Shown: in pieces, positions 10,015 through 21,828 of the stretch
Layout: every line of letters begins with the position of its first letter
Numbering within the stretch: the first letter of the stretch is position 1
Source: Nocardioides sp. HDW12B
Lineage (GTDB): Bacteria > Actinomycetota > Actinomycetes > Propionibacteriales > Nocardioidaceae
NCBI RefSeq assembly: GCF_011299595.1
Contig: NZ_CP049867.1
Location: 620,001-684,000, forward strand
Length of the DNA stretch: 64,000 bases
Reading direction: 5' to 3'
Translations under genes and position numbers: made by a program
Notes under the pieces: generated by a model
Database searches by the model: none
The model's input: the letters and a program-made list of their open reading frames with translations, nothing else
Told to the model about the DNA's origin: nothing

Positions 10015-10946
10015 ATGAGGCGCCGTGACTACTGGACCCACCGCATCAACCGGCTGCACCCGCTGCGCGACCACGAGGAGATCTCGCGGATCCTCGTGCA
10101 GCACGAGTTCCCCTGGGACATCAACCAGGCGCTGTCGTTCGCGCTCTTCCGCACCTACGCGGTGCCGTCGATCGGTCGGTTGCTCTACGAGACCGGCGAG
10201 TTCACCGACCGCACCCAGAAGCGGTACGACGACACGGGGCTCATCCTCGACCAGGTGCTGTGCCACGGGCTGTCGAGCCGGGAGGGCCGGGCCGCCGTGC
10301 GGCGGATGAACCAGATGCACGGGATGTACGACATCAGCAACGACGACATGCGCTACGTGCTGTCGACGTTCGTGGTGGTCCCGGTGCGCTGGCTTCAGTC
10401 CTACGGCTGGCGGGCCATGTCGGACACCGAGGTGCTGGCGAGCACGGAGTACTACAAGAACCTCGGGCGGCACATGAACATCGCCGGCATCCCCGACATC
10501 TGGGCCGACTTCGCCCGGCTGATGGACGACTACGAGGCCGCGAACTTCGGCTACGACCCCGGCGCCCGGGCGGTGGCTGACGCGACGCTGGAGCTGATGA
10601 CGACCTTCCCGCCCAACGACCGGCTCCCGGCGGAGCGGGTCAAGGCGTTCTCGTTCGGGCTGATGGACGAGCCGCTGCTCGACGCCTTCCGCTACCCCCA
10701 CCCCTCGCCGGCGCTGCGGCGCGCGGCCCGGGGAGCGCTGCGGGCCCGCGCCCGGGTGCTGCGGCTGGCCCCGCCCCGGCTCGCGCCCCTGCTGCTCGAG
10801 GACATGCCCAACGTCCGGTCCTACCCCGACGGCTTCCGCACCGAGGAGCTCGGCACCTTCGCGCCGACCTGCCCGGTCGACCTGCAGCGCCGGCCGGACG
10901 CCTCGGCCGTGCCCGGCGAGCGGGCACCGCTGCAGGCGGAGGGCGT

Positions 10947-10950
<4 letters not shown>
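10015..10950 (+). CDS. MpaB-family oxygenase (DUF2236-like)
   Basis: A 311-aa soluble helical protein. The segments FPWDINQALSFALFRTYAVPSIG, QMHGMYDISNDDMRYVLSTFVV and PVRWLQSYGWR resemble the MpaB/rubber-oxygenase (Lcp) superfamily, whose members bind heme b and oxidise hydrophobic substrates. Candidate heme ligands are His residues near 99 and 160, which I cannot assign by eye. ATG at 10015 is the first start after the divergent permease promoter. The gene converges on the AraC-type regulator and shares a CTAG stop palindrome with it. Family call moderately firm; substrate unknown. Confidence 0.72.
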
Positions 10951-13490
<2,540 letters not shown>

Positions 13491-13537
13491 TCCTGCGGGG
13501 ATCCGGCGGGGCGGTCCGGCGCGGGGCGCCCGGACGG

Positions 13538-13543
13538 TAGGGT
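13538..13543 (+). promoter_or_regulatory. -10 box for leaderless guaB3
   Basis: TAGGGT, exactly 6 nt before the GTG start at 13550. Suggests guaB3 has its own promoter besides read-through from guaB. Confidence 0.6.
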
Positions 13544-13549
13544 TCACCC

Positions 13550-14656
13550 GTGCAGGAGTTCGAGATCGGCCGTGCCAAGCGAGGTCGTCGGGCGTGGTCC
13601 TTCGACGACATCGCGATCGTCCCGTCGCGCCGTACGCGTGACCCCGAGGAGGTCTCGACGGCCTGGCAGATCGACGCCTACCGCTTCGACATCCCGGTGG
13701 TCGCCGCGCCGATGGACTCGGTGATGTCACCGGAGACCGCGGTGCAGTTCGGCCGCGCCGGCGGGCTCGGCGTGCTCGACCTCGAGGGCCTGTGGACCCG
13801 CTACGAGGACCCGTCGAACCTGCTGGCCGAGGTGGCCGCGCTCGACCCGGCCGCCGCCACCCGCCGCATGCAGGAGATCTACGGCGAGCCGGTGAAGCCC
13901 GAGCTCATCACCGAGCGGCTCAAGCAGATGCGTGAGGCCGGCATCACCGTCGCGGGCAGCCTGAGCCCGCAGCGCACCAAGGAGTACTTCAAGACCGTCG
14001 TCGACGCCGGGGTCGACATGTTCGTCATCCGCGGCACGACGGTCTCGGCCGAGCACGTGTCGGGGCAGGCCGAGCCGCTGAACCTCAAGGAGTTCATCTA
14101 CGAGCTCGACGTGCCGGTCATCGTGGGGGGCTGTGCGACCTACCAGGCCGCGCTCCACCTCATGCGCACCGGCGCGGCCGGTGTCCTCGTCGGCTTCGGC
14201 GGGGGAGCGGCGCACACCACCCGCTCGGTCCTGGGCATCGCGGTGCCGATGGCCTCCGCGGTGGCCGACGTCGCCGCCGCGCGTCGTGACTACATGGACG
14301 AGTCGGGCGGGCGCTACGTCCACGTCATCGCCGACGGCTCCATCGGCCGCTCCGGCGACCTGGCCAAGGCCATCGCCTGCGGCGCCGACGCCGTCATGAT
14401 CGGCTCCCCGCTGGCGCGCGCCACCGAGGCGCCGGGACGTGGCTTCCACTGGGGCTCCGAGGCGTGGCACCCCGACCTGCCGCGCGGCGAGCGCATCGAG
14501 ATCGGCATCGCCGGCTCGCTGGAGGAGATCCTCTTCGGGCCCTCGAACACCGCCGACGGCACCATGAACCTCGTGGGCGCGCTGCGACGCGCGATGGCCA
14601 CGACCGGCTACACCGAGCTCAAGGAGTTCCAACGTGTCGAGGTCGTCGTCCAGTAG
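13550..14656 (+). CDS. guaB3: GuaB3-family IMP dehydrogenase-related protein
   Basis: A 368-aa TIM-barrel protein lacking the CBS pair. It opens EFEIGRAKRGRRAWSFDDIAIVPSRRTRD, shown here only as IGRAKRGRRAW and DDIAIVPSRRTRD, which typifies the actinobacterial GuaB3 family. At the catalytic-loop position it reads GGGAAHTTRSV where GuaB has [11 protein letters not shown], so the catalytic Cys is replaced by His. It therefore should not act as a standard IMPDH; its true reaction cannot be read here. It retains phosphate-site-like IADGSIGRSGD and DAVMIGSPLA. Conserved coupling to guaB suggests a purine role. Confidence 0.92.
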   Translation: MQEFEIGRAKRGRRAWSFDDIAIVPSRRTRDPEEVSTAWQIDAYRFDIPVVAAPMDSVMSPETAVQFGRAGGLGVLDLEGLWTRYEDPSNLLAEVAALDPAAATRRMQEIYGEPVKPELITERLKQMREAGITVAGSLSPQRTKEYFKTVVDAGVDMFVIRGTTVSAEHVSGQAEPLNLKEFIYELDVPVIVGGCATYQAALHLMRTGAAGVLVGFGGGAAHTTRSVLGIAVPMASAVADVAAARRDYMDESGGRYVHVIADGSIGRSGDLAKAIACGADAVMIGSPLARATEAPGRGFHWGSEAWHPDLPRGERIEIGIAGSLEEILFGPSNTADGTMNLVGALRRAMATTGYTELKEFQRVEVVVQ

Positions 14657-14722
14657 GTCGAGCAGCCCCCGTCCCGGCGCGCGCGTCGGGAACCGACCGG
14701 CCACCGGCTGCGTCGGAGGAGC

Positions 14723-15820
14723 ATGAGCACCGTCCCGGGGCGCCGTGTCGCCCGGCCCGCAGCCGCCGCCCTCGCTGCCCTCCTCGCCTCCTCCCTGCTC
14801 GCTGCCTGCGGCAGCGACGAGCCGGCCGGCGGGGACCCTGACGGCTCCGGCGGGTCCGAGGCCTCGGCGACGCCCGCCGCCGGGTCCGAGACGCCCGAGA
14901 GCTCCGGCGGCTCCGACGGGTCCAGCACGGCCCCGTCGGCCGAGCCCGCCTCCACCCAGGGGTGGCGCACCGAGGTCTGGCACGACCTCCAGCTGGAGGT
15001 GCCCGCCGGCTGGACGGTCGGCTACGCGCCCGTCGCCCAGGGTGGCGACGTGCTCGAGTGCGGCGTCGGCCCCTTCGGCTCCGACGGCCCGGACGGCCCC
15101 GACACCACGACGCCGTACGTCGGGCGCCCGGGCTACGGCAGCGACGTGTGCGACGGCACCGGTGACGTGGAGGCGCCCGAGCAGGACTTCGTGTGGTTCG
15201 GCAGCCCCCTCGAGCGCGGCGAGACCGAGGACGACGGACGCAGCGTGACGACCGTGGAGGTCGACAACGAGACCGTCACGGTCGGAGCGGCGCCCGACGT
15301 CGCCGCCGCGATCCTCGAGTCGCTGACGGAGGTGGGGGAGGACGCCAACGGCTGCCCGGCCCAGCCGAAGCCCGAGACCCGCTACCCCGTGGAGGGCTTC
15401 GGCGACGTCCGCGGCGTCTCGGTCTGCGTCTACGCCGACGACGAGGCCGGTGCACTGAGCCGCACCTGGACCGAGAGCCTGGGCGCCCGGCAGGCCGACC
15501 AGCTCGTCCGGGGCGTGGCCCTGGGTCGACGGGCCGACTGCGACCCCGCCCCCGCGGGCCGGAGTGAGCAGCGGGTGCTGCTGCGGGCGACCTTCGACGA
15601 CGACTTCGGCTCCAAGCCCCTCGTGCGCGACTACCTGGTCGAGCTGGGCGAGTGCTCGGCGGTCCTCGACCTCTCCGAGGGCGTCATCGGCACCCCGCGG
15701 CCGGTGGCCCTGTCCGAGCGCATCCTGGACGCCTGGGACTCCAACGGCGTCCGGGCGTACGTCGTCGGCGGCTCGGTCCCGCGCGACCTGGCGTCGTACT
15801 TCAAGCCGATCATGGGCTGA
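14723..15820 (+). CDS. Putative lipoprotein of unknown function
   Basis: A 365-aa exported protein. A signal peptide ends in the lipobox LLAAC with Cys29, followed by a Gly/Ser/Glu/Pro-rich flexible linker to about residue 75. The rest is acidic with paired cysteines (for example LECGVGPFG and SDVCDGTG), suggesting disulfides outside the membrane. A repeated architecture of two similar halves is possible but unproven. ATG at 14723 has GGAGGAG just upstream. I do not recognise the family. It follows guaB3 after 66 bp but a shared function is not implied. Confidence 0.8.
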   Translation: MSTVPGRRVARPAAAALAALLASSLLAACGSDEPAGGDPDGSGGSEASATPAAGSETPESSGGSDGSSTAPSAEPASTQGWRTEVWHDLQLEVPAGWTVGYAPVAQGGDVLECGVGPFGSDGPDGPDTTTPYVGRPGYGSDVCDGTGDVEAPEQDFVWFGSPLERGETEDDGRSVTTVEVDNETVTVGAAPDVAAAILESLTEVGEDANGCPAQPKPETRYPVEGFGDVRGVSVCVYADDEAGALSRTWTESLGARQADQLVRGVALGRRADCDPAPAGRSEQRVLLRATFDDDFGSKPLVRDYLVELGECSAVLDLSEGVIGTPRPVALSERILDAWDSNGVRAYVVGGSVPRDLASYFKPIMG

Positions 15821-15823
15821 GGC

Positions 15824-16234
15824 GTGGGCCGTCGCAGGGAGGACGACACGGCCGGAGCGGCCGAGCCGGCCGAGAAGACCTGCGCCTCCTGCGGGCGCCG
15901 CATCGAGTGGCGCAAGAAGTGGGAGAAGTCCTGGGACGACGTCCGCTACTGCAGCGACGCCTGCCGGGCGCGGAAGGTGAAGCCGGTCGACCGCGAGCTC
16001 GAGGAGGCCATCCGCGAGCTGCTGGACCGCACGACGGGCACGATCTGCCCCTCCGAGGCGGCCAGGAAGGTCGGGGGCACCGACGCCGAGGACGCCTGGC
16101 GCGACCTCATGGAGCCGGCGCGACGTGCCGCCCGACGCATGGTCGCGGCCGGCGAGGTCGAGATCACCCAGAAGGGCGCCGTCGTGGACCCCTCGACCGC
16201 GAAGGGCCCGATCCGGATCCGCCGCGTCACCTGA
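15824..16234 (+). CDS. DUF2256/DUF3253 zinc-finger-like protein
   Basis: A 136-aa soluble basic protein. Residues 20-52 carry a four-cysteine knuckle, CASCGRRIEWRKKW then CSDACRARK, characteristic of DUF2256. Residues from about 58 to the end match the DUF3253 type (AIRELLDRTTGTICPSEAARKVGG, shown in part as GTICPSEAARKVG, and ARRMVAAGEVEITQKG), a winged-helix-like fold. The combination recurs in actinobacteria with unknown role. GTG at 15824 starts 3 nt after the lipoprotein stop, so the two are probably co-transcribed. Confidence 0.85.
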   Translation: MGRRREDDTAGAAEPAEKTCASCGRRIEWRKKWEKSWDDVRYCSDACRARKVKPVDRELEEAIRELLDRTTGTICPSEAARKVGGTDAEDAWRDLMEPARRAARRMVAAGEVEITQKGAVVDPSTAKGPIRIRRVT

Positions 16235-16314
16235 ACGGCGGCCCCGGGCCGCGACGTGACCGAGCCCGCACCCCGCGTTGTTACCGGCGGGTTCCGGTGC
16301 CGTCAGCACTCAGA

Positions 16315-16320
16315 TACCCT
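16315..16320 (+). promoter_or_regulatory. -10 box for leaderless succinate-semialdehyde dehydrogenase gene
   Basis: TACCCT, 6 nt before the ATG at 16327. No ribosome site is visible before that ATG. Confidence 0.55.
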
Positions 16321-16326
16321 CGGTAT

Positions 16327-17931
16327 ATGACTTCTTCGGACCCGACCGCGCCCGACGTGCTCGACCCCGAGACCGACCCGAGCGCGACGTACGGCCTCGA
16401 CCAGCAGCTCGTCCGTCGTCTGACCGGGCTGCTGCACGCGACGAGCGGCACGAGCAGGCGTGCGGTCTCCCCGATCAACGGCCAGCCTCTGGGCGACGTG
16501 CCGCAGTCGACGACCGCCGACGTGGAGGCCGCCTTCCGACGCGCCCGACGCGCCCAGGCGGCGTGGTCGCGCACCACGCTGGAGCAGCGCTCGGCGATGA
16601 TGATGCGGCTGCACGACCTCGTGCTGGAGCGCCAGGACGAGATCATCGACCTGATCTGCTGGGAGTCGGGCAAGGCGCGCAAGCACGCCTTCGACGAGCC
16701 GCTCCACATCGCGCTGACCGCCCGCTACTACGCCCGTACGGCGCACGAGCACCTGGACACCCGCCGCGTCGCCGGGGTCGTGCCCGCGCTGACCCGCGTG
16801 GAGGTCAACCGCGTCCCCAAGGGCGTCGTCGGCATCATCTCGCCGTGGAACTACCCCTTCACGATGGCGCTGTGCGACGGCCTGCCGGCGATCATGGCCG
16901 GCAACGCGGTGGTGGCCAAGCCGGACGCCCAGACCATGCTGAGCGCGCTCTACGGCCTCGAGCTGCTGCGCGACGCGGGGTTCCCCGAGGACCTGTGGCA
17001 GATGCTCGCCGGACCCGGTCGCGAGATCGGCACCGACATCATCGAGCGGTCGGACTACGTCTGCTTCACCGGATCCACCGCCACCGGCCGGATCATCGCC
17101 GGAAAGTGCGCCGACCGCCTGATCGGCTGCTCGCTGGAGCTGGGCGGCAAGAACCCGATCCTGGTGCTGCGCGACGCCGACCTGGACCGGGCTGCCGAGG
17201 GGGCCGTGCGGGCGGCGTTCTCCAACGCCGGACAGCTCTGCGTCTCGACCGAGCGGATGTACGTCGCCGACCAGGTCTACGACCGGTTCGTGGCGAAGCT
17301 CGTGGACCGGGTCAACGCCATGAGCCTGGGCGCCAGCCTGGACTGGGGCGTCGACATGGGCTCGCTCATCAGCCAGGAGCAGCTCGACACCGTGGTCGCC
17401 CACGTCGAGGACGCCCGCGCCAAGGGCGCCACCGTGCTGACCGGCGGCCGGGCGCGCCCCGACCTCGGGCCGTTCTTCTACGAGCCGACGGTGCTCGAGG
17501 GCGTGTCCCCGGACATGGTCTGCTTCGGCGAGGAGACCTTCGGGCCGGTGATCTCGCTCTACCGCTTCAGCGAGGAGGCCGACGCGGTCGCCCGCGCCAA
17601 CGACGGGGACTACGGCCTCAACGCCTCGATCTTCAGCCAGGACGGCCCGCGGGCCCGTGACCTCGCCAGCCGGATCAGGTGCGGCACCGTCAACGTCAAC
17701 GAGGCCTTCGGTGCGACCTTCGCCAGCATCGCTGCGCCGATGGGCGGCATGCGCGAGTCCGGCATGGGCCGGCGTCAGGGCGCCGAGGGCATCCTGCGCT
17801 ACACCGAGTCGCAGGCGGTCGCCACCCAGCGGCTGCTCCGATTTGCGCCGATGCTCGGCATGAGCGACGAGCAGTACGCCAAGATCATGACCTTCAACGT
17901 GCGGCTCCTCACCCGGCTCGGCAGGAAGTGA
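16327..17931 (+). CDS. Succinate-semialdehyde dehydrogenase (NADP+-type aldehyde dehydrogenase)
   Basis: A 534-aa aldehyde dehydrogenase. Visible are the cofactor motif GIISPWNYPFTMA, FTGSTATGRIIA, the general base Glu near 271 in LELGGKNP, and the nucleophile Cys near 305 in FSNAGQLCVSTERM. Overall the sequence matches the actinobacterial SSADH group (GabD2-like), which makes succinate from succinic semialdehyde; other aldehydes cannot be excluded. The C-terminal extension of some 40 residues is seen in that group. The stop is 5 nt before the GMC oxidoreductase start, so the two genes are coupled. Confidence 0.88.
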   Translation: MTSSDPTAPDVLDPETDPSATYGLDQQLVRRLTGLLHATSGTSRRAVSPINGQPLGDVPQSTTADVEAAFRRARRAQAAWSRTTLEQRSAMMMRLHDLVLERQDEIIDLICWESGKARKHAFDEPLHIALTARYYARTAHEHLDTRRVAGVVPALTRVEVNRVPKGVVGIISPWNYPFTMALCDGLPAIMAGNAVVAKPDAQTMLSALYGLELLRDAGFPEDLWQMLAGPGREIGTDIIERSDYVCFTGSTATGRIIAGKCADRLIGCSLELGGKNPILVLRDADLDRAAEGAVRAAFSNAGQLCVSTERMYVADQVYDRFVAKLVDRVNAMSLGASLDWGVDMGSLISQEQLDTVVAHVEDARAKGATVLTGGRARPDLGPFFYEPTVLEGVSPDMVCFGEETFGPVISLYRFSEEADAVARANDGDYGLNASIFSQDGPRARDLASRIRCGTVNVNEAFGATFASIAAPMGGMRESGMGRRQGAEGILRYTESQAVATQRLLRFAPMLGMSDEQYAKIMTFNVRLLTRLGRK

Positions 17932-17936
17932 ACGAC

Positions 17937-19670
17937 GTGGCAGACAACGACGTGTCCGGCGGCTTCGACTTCGACGTCCTCGTCATCGGGTCCGGCTTCG
18001 GCGGCTCGGTCAGCGCGCTGCGGCTGACCGAGAAGGGCTACCGGGTCGGTGTCATCGAGGCCGGGGCCCGCTTCGAGGACTCCGACTACGCGACGACCTC
18101 GTTCGAGCTGAAGAAGTACCTCTTCCGCCCCGAGATCGGCTGCTACGGCATCCAGCGGATCGAGGCGGTCCGTGACTCGCTCATCATGGCGGGCGCGGGT
18201 GTCGGGGGCGGGTCGCTGGTCTACGCCAACACGCTCTACGAACCGCTCGAGCAGTTCTACAAGGACCCGCAGTGGGCCGACATCACCGACTGGAAGTCCG
18301 AGCTCGCGCCGTTCTACGACCAGGCCAAGCGGATGCTCGGCGTGGTCGAGAACCCGCTGCGCACCCCGGCCGACGACGTCATGGAGAAGGTCGCCAACGA
18401 CCTCGGCGTCGGTGACACCTTCCACCCCACCCCGGTGGGGGTCTTCTTCGGTGGGCCGGACGCGAAGGAGGGGGAGCTCGTCGAGGACCCCTACTTCGGC
18501 GGCGCCGGCCCGGCGCGCAACGCGTGCGTCGAGTGCGGCGACTGCATGACGGGCTGCAAGTACAACGCCAAGAACACCCTGGTGAAGAACTACCTCTACC
18601 TCGCCGAGAAGAAGGGCGCGAAGGTCCTGCCGCTGACCACGGTGACCCGGGTGACCCCCCTCGAGGGCGGCGGCTACGAGCTCAAGGTCAAGTGGACCAA
18701 GTCGCTGCGCAGCGGCAAGTCCGTCACCCGCACCCTGACGTGCGAGCAGGTCATCTTCGCCGCGGCCGCCATCGGCACGCAGAAGCTGCTGCACAAGCTG
18801 AAGGCGCAGGGCATCCTGCCGAAGCTGTCGGACCGGCTGGGCTACCTGTCGCGGACGAACTCCGAGTCGATCCTCGGCGCGATCGCGCCCGACACCTCGA
18901 TCGACTACAGCCGCGGCATCGCGATCACCTCCAGCTTCCACCCCGACGCCGACACCCACGTCGAGCCGTGCCGCTACGGCAAGGGCAGCAACGCGATGTC
19001 GCTGATGCAGACCGTGCTGACCGACGGCGACGGCCCGGTGCCGCGCTGGCGGACGTGGCTCGGCGAGCTGTGGACCCAGCGCAGCAGCGTTCTCGACCTG
19101 TACGACGTCAAGCACTGGTCCGAGCGCACCGTCATCGCCCTCGTGATGCAGACCCTCGACAACTCGATCACGACGTACGCGAAGAAGATCCCGGGCACCA
19201 AGAAGTGGCGCCTCACCTCCCGCCAGGGCCACGGCCAGCCGAACCCGACGTGGATCCCGGTCGCCAACCAGGTCGTGCGCAAGATGGCCGAGATCATGGG
19301 CGGCACGCCCGGTGGGTCGGTGGGTGACCCCTTCAACATGCCGATGACGGCCCACTTCATCGGCGGCTGCACGATCGGCCGCTCCGCCGAGGACGGCGTC
19401 GTCGACGCCTACCAGCGCGTCTTCAACTACCCCGGTATGCACATCGCCGACGGCTCGGCGATCTCGGCGAACCTCGGGGTCAACCCGTCGCTGACGATCA
19501 CCGCTCAGGCCGAGCGGATGATGGCGCTCTGGCCCAACAAGGGCGAGGAGGACGCACGTCCGCCCCTCGGGTCGGCGTACGAGCGCATCGAGCCGGTCGA
19601 GCCCAACGACCCGGCCGTGCCCCCCAGCGCCCCCGGAGCCCTGCGCCTGCCCATCGTCGCGGTCTCCTGA
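17937..19670 (+). CDS. GMC-family oxidoreductase (cholesterol-oxidase-like)
   Basis: A 577-aa FAD enzyme. The Rossmann motif VIGSGFGGSVSALRL is near residue 17, MAGAGVGGGSLVYAN carries the GMC loop, and FIGGCTIGRSAEDGVVD plus HIADGSAISANLGVNPSLTI (20 residues) form the C-terminal FAD domain. A cluster CVECGDCMTGC at about 200 is typical of this cholesterol-oxidase-like subgroup. No signal peptide is seen, so it likely acts inside the cell. GTG at 17937 has AGGAAG 8 nt upstream; GTG at 17928 overlapping the previous stop is an alternative. Substrate could be a sterol or other alcohol. Confidence 0.85.
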   Translation: MADNDVSGGFDFDVLVIGSGFGGSVSALRLTEKGYRVGVIEAGARFEDSDYATTSFELKKYLFRPEIGCYGIQRIEAVRDSLIMAGAGVGGGSLVYANTLYEPLEQFYKDPQWADITDWKSELAPFYDQAKRMLGVVENPLRTPADDVMEKVANDLGVGDTFHPTPVGVFFGGPDAKEGELVEDPYFGGAGPARNACVECGDCMTGCKYNAKNTLVKNYLYLAEKKGAKVLPLTTVTRVTPLEGGGYELKVKWTKSLRSGKSVTRTLTCEQVIFAAAAIGTQKLLHKLKAQGILPKLSDRLGYLSRTNSESILGAIAPDTSIDYSRGIAITSSFHPDADTHVEPCRYGKGSNAMSLMQTVLTDGDGPVPRWRTWLGELWTQRSSVLDLYDVKHWSERTVIALVMQTLDNSITTYAKKIPGTKKWRLTSRQGHGQPNPTWIPVANQVVRKMAEIMGGTPGGSVGDPFNMPMTAHFIGGCTIGRSAEDGVVDAYQRVFNYPGMHIADGSAISANLGVNPSLTITAQAERMMALWPNKGEEDARPPLGSAYERIEPVEPNDPAVPPSAPGALRLPIVAVS

Positions 19671-19686
19671 GGCTCGCCCCCACGCC

Positions 19687-19746
19687 CAGATGCGTGGGAA
19701 AAGCACCCTCAGCGCTGGCTGCAGGGGTGCTTTTCCCACGCATCTG
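19687..19746. terminator. Bidirectional hairpin terminator with 22-bp perfect arms
   Basis: Arms at 19687-19708 and 19725-19746 are perfect reverse complements (they begin CAGATGCGTGGG and end CCCACGCATCTG) around a 16-nt loop. The arm carries GGGAAAAGCACC, so an internal U-run occurs on either strand. It lies between convergent genes. Confidence 0.8.
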
Positions 19747-19769
19747 TGGGCCGACGACGTCCTGGGTGG

Positions 19770-21212
19770 TCAGAGACGTGCTCGGCGTCGGCGCACGACG
19801 GACGACCCGAGGACGAGCAGCGCGACGCCCACGACGCCGGCGAGCCACACCGCGGGGCGTTCCCACACGGGGGTGCGGGCCCACTCGGGTGCGTCGTAGG
19901 AGCGCGTCGGCCCGGCCAGCAGGTCGGTGGCGAGCGACACGGACGAGGGGGCGAGGTAGCTGCCGTACTCGCCGTGCAAGGTGACGAGCGGACGGCTCTG
20001 GAGGACGTCGTCACGTGCCGACCCCGGACGTACGTCGACCTCGTGCAGGGTGTCGACGTTGTCGATGCCCACGACCACGCGGTCGTCGCCGGACCAGCCC
20101 AGGACGTGGACCGCCTCCGAGCTCGCGTCGCGGTCCTCCGGCTCCAGGAACCCGGACGACTCCACGGCGATCCGCCCCCGGGTGCCGATCACGATCAGGC
20201 GGCCGCTCTGCATGCCCGTCGCGAGACGCGCTCCGTCCGCGTCCCAGACGAGCCGGGAGGCTCCGCCGTCCCCGAGCAGGGGGAGCCGGCGGCCGGTGTC
20301 GTCGGTCGCCGGGTCTGCGTCGGCCGACAGGCGCCCCCCGCTGCCCAGGCTCGCCACCACCCCGTCGTCGGAGACCGTGACCGGGGACTCCGTCGACTGG
20401 AAGGCGAGGCGCGTCCGCTCGCCGGTCGTGGTGTCGAGGCGCTCGGTGCGGTAGTTGCGGGACCCGCTGACGCGCCCGCTCCGGTCGGTGACGAGGGTGA
20501 TGCCGTAGGCCAGCCACCGGCCTGACGGGGACCACCCGAAGCCGTAGGTCTGCACCCCGAGGTCGGAGGGGATCGGGTGGTCGGTGACCTCGCCGGTCGT
20601 GAGGTCGAGGACGCGGACGCCGGACCGGTCGGGTCGCAGCGCGCGCGTCGGGTCGCCGGTCGCGTCCCGGGCGCGGTCGGCCCAGGCGTAGGCCAGGCGC
20701 GTGCCGTCGGGGGAGAGGGCGGCGGCCCCCGCCTGCTCGTTGTTGAACAGACCCTCGGTCCACAGACCGGGCAGGTCGAGCCCGCGGTAGCGCCCGTCGA
20801 CCGCGGACACCGCGACCAGCCCGCTGTACCCGACGGGCATCACGGCCGCGGTGACGCCGACGGCGAGCGTGTCGGTGCGCACCTCCTCGGCCCACGGGTC
20901 GGTCCCGGCCTCGTCGCGACCGGGGGCGAAGCCCTCCGGGACGCCGTAGAGGTCCGACGGCAGAGCGGGCGCGACCTCGGAGCCGACGGGGTCGGGGCTG
21001 CCAGTGACGTCGCGGACGAGGGCCGTGCCGCCGACCGCGACGACACCCACCGCGGCGGCCGTGGCGGCAGCGGCGATCGTCACCCGCCGCCGGTGGGCGC
21101 GCCGGCCGCGGCGCCAGGTGTCGGGCGCGACGCGGACCGCGGGCTGGTCGTCGGCGAGCCCGTGGAGCAGCTCACGCAGGCCGGTCGGGCCGGGGCCGGG
21201 GGAGGCGGTCAT
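19770..21212 (-). CDS. Membrane-anchored partner of SigE-family sigma factor
   Basis: A 480-aa protein. The N-terminus is cytosolic, with RRGRRAHRRRVTIAAAATAAAVGVV (in part RRGRRAHRRR) leading into a first membrane helix near residues 44-62. A long outer part has propeller-like repeats (LSPDGTRLAYAWADR, WSPSGRWLAYGI, DADGARLATG), and a second helix sits at about 453-473 before basic RRRRARL. So both ends are anchored. ATG at 21212 overlaps the sigma stop by 4 bp. Function as a regulator of that sigma factor is inferred from coupling. Confidence 0.8.
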   Translation of the reverse strand: MTASPGPGPTGLRELLHGLADDQPAVRVAPDTWRRGRRAHRRRVTIAAAATAAAVGVVAVGGTALVRDVTGSPDPVGSEVAPALPSDLYGVPEGFAPGRDEAGTDPWAEEVRTDTLAVGVTAAVMPVGYSGLVAVSAVDGRYRGLDLPGLWTEGLFNNEQAGAAALSPDGTRLAYAWADRARDATGDPTRALRPDRSGVRVLDLTTGEVTDHPIPSDLGVQTYGFGWSPSGRWLAYGITLVTDRSGRVSGSRNYRTERLDTTTGERTRLAFQSTESPVTVSDDGVVASLGSGGRLSADADPATDDTGRRLPLLGDGGASRLVWDADGARLATGMQSGRLIVIGTRGRIAVESSGFLEPEDRDASSEAVHVLGWSGDDRVVVGIDNVDTLHEVDVRPGSARDDVLQSRPLVTLHGEYGSYLAPSSVSLATDLLAGPTRSYDAPEWARTPVWERPAVWLAGVVGVALLVLGSSVVRRRRARL

Positions 21213-21730
21213 CGGGAGCCTCCTGCCGGCTCGGACCGCGGGGAGAGGTGCTCGGCGAGGTGCGGGGCGACCGAACGCAGCCGGGCCAAGGCCTGGCGGG
21301 TGTTGCTCTTGACGGTGCCGAGCCCGATCCCGAGGACCTCGGCGGCCTGCACCTCGGTCAGGTCCTCGTAGAAGCGCAGCACCACCACGGCCCGCTGCTT
21401 GGGCGTCAGCTGTCGCAGAGCGGCTTCCAGGCTGAGGCGCAGGTCGGGGTCGCCCGCGCGCGCAGCGACCTGGTCGCCGTACGTCCCGAGGGGGACCTCG
21501 CGCACGCGGCGCTGGCGGGCGGCGCTGATGTGCTCGTGGTGGAGGATCCGCCGGACGTAGGGCTCCGGCTCGCCCTGGATGCGGTGCCAGGCCCTCGCGG
21601 CCTTGACGAGCGTGGTCTGCACGAGGTCCTCCGCGCGGTGGTGGTCTCCGACGAGGAGGTACGCCGTGCGCGCCAGCGCGTGCGTGCGGGCGTGCACGAA
21701 GGCGTCGAACGTCGACTCGTCAGCGGTCAC
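21209..21730 (-). CDS. SigE-family ECF RNA polymerase sigma factor
   Basis: A 173-aa sigma factor. Region 2 shows ARTAYLLVGDHHRAEDLVQTTL in part (AYLLVGDHHRAEDLVQ) with PYVRRILHHEHIS, and region 4 shows LTPKQRAVVVLRFYEDLTE followed by the HTH GIGLGTVKSNTRQAL. GTG at 21730 is preferred because AGAGGGGG lies 5 nt upstream; GTG at 21736 is possible. Overlaps its membrane partner by 4 bp. Very similar in plan to the pair at 1149-3007. Confidence 0.88.
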   Translation of the reverse strand: MTADESTFDAFVHARTHALARTAYLLVGDHHRAEDLVQTTLVKAARAWHRIQGEPEPYVRRILHHEHISAARQRRVREVPLGTYGDQVAARAGDPDLRLSLEAALRQLTPKQRAVVVLRFYEDLTEVQAAEVLGIGLGTVKSNTRQALARLRSVAPHLAEHLSPRSEPAGGSR

Positions 21731-21828
21731 GGCCACCCCCTCTCACCACCCAGGACGCGTCGGACCGGGCTCCCGGAGGGTAACGACCGCGGACTTTCTC
21801 GCGCGGCGGGGCCGGGCGAGGGTGGTCG

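Noticed and set aside
14723-15820. Lipoprotein as part of the purine cluster
   Set aside because: It follows guaB3 but has its own ribosome site and is exported; nothing in it suggests a nucleotide function.
13727-16309. 860-codon minus-strand open frame
   Set aside because: It runs antisense over guaB3, the lipoprotein and the DUF gene, with composition typical of a shadow frame and no ribosome site.
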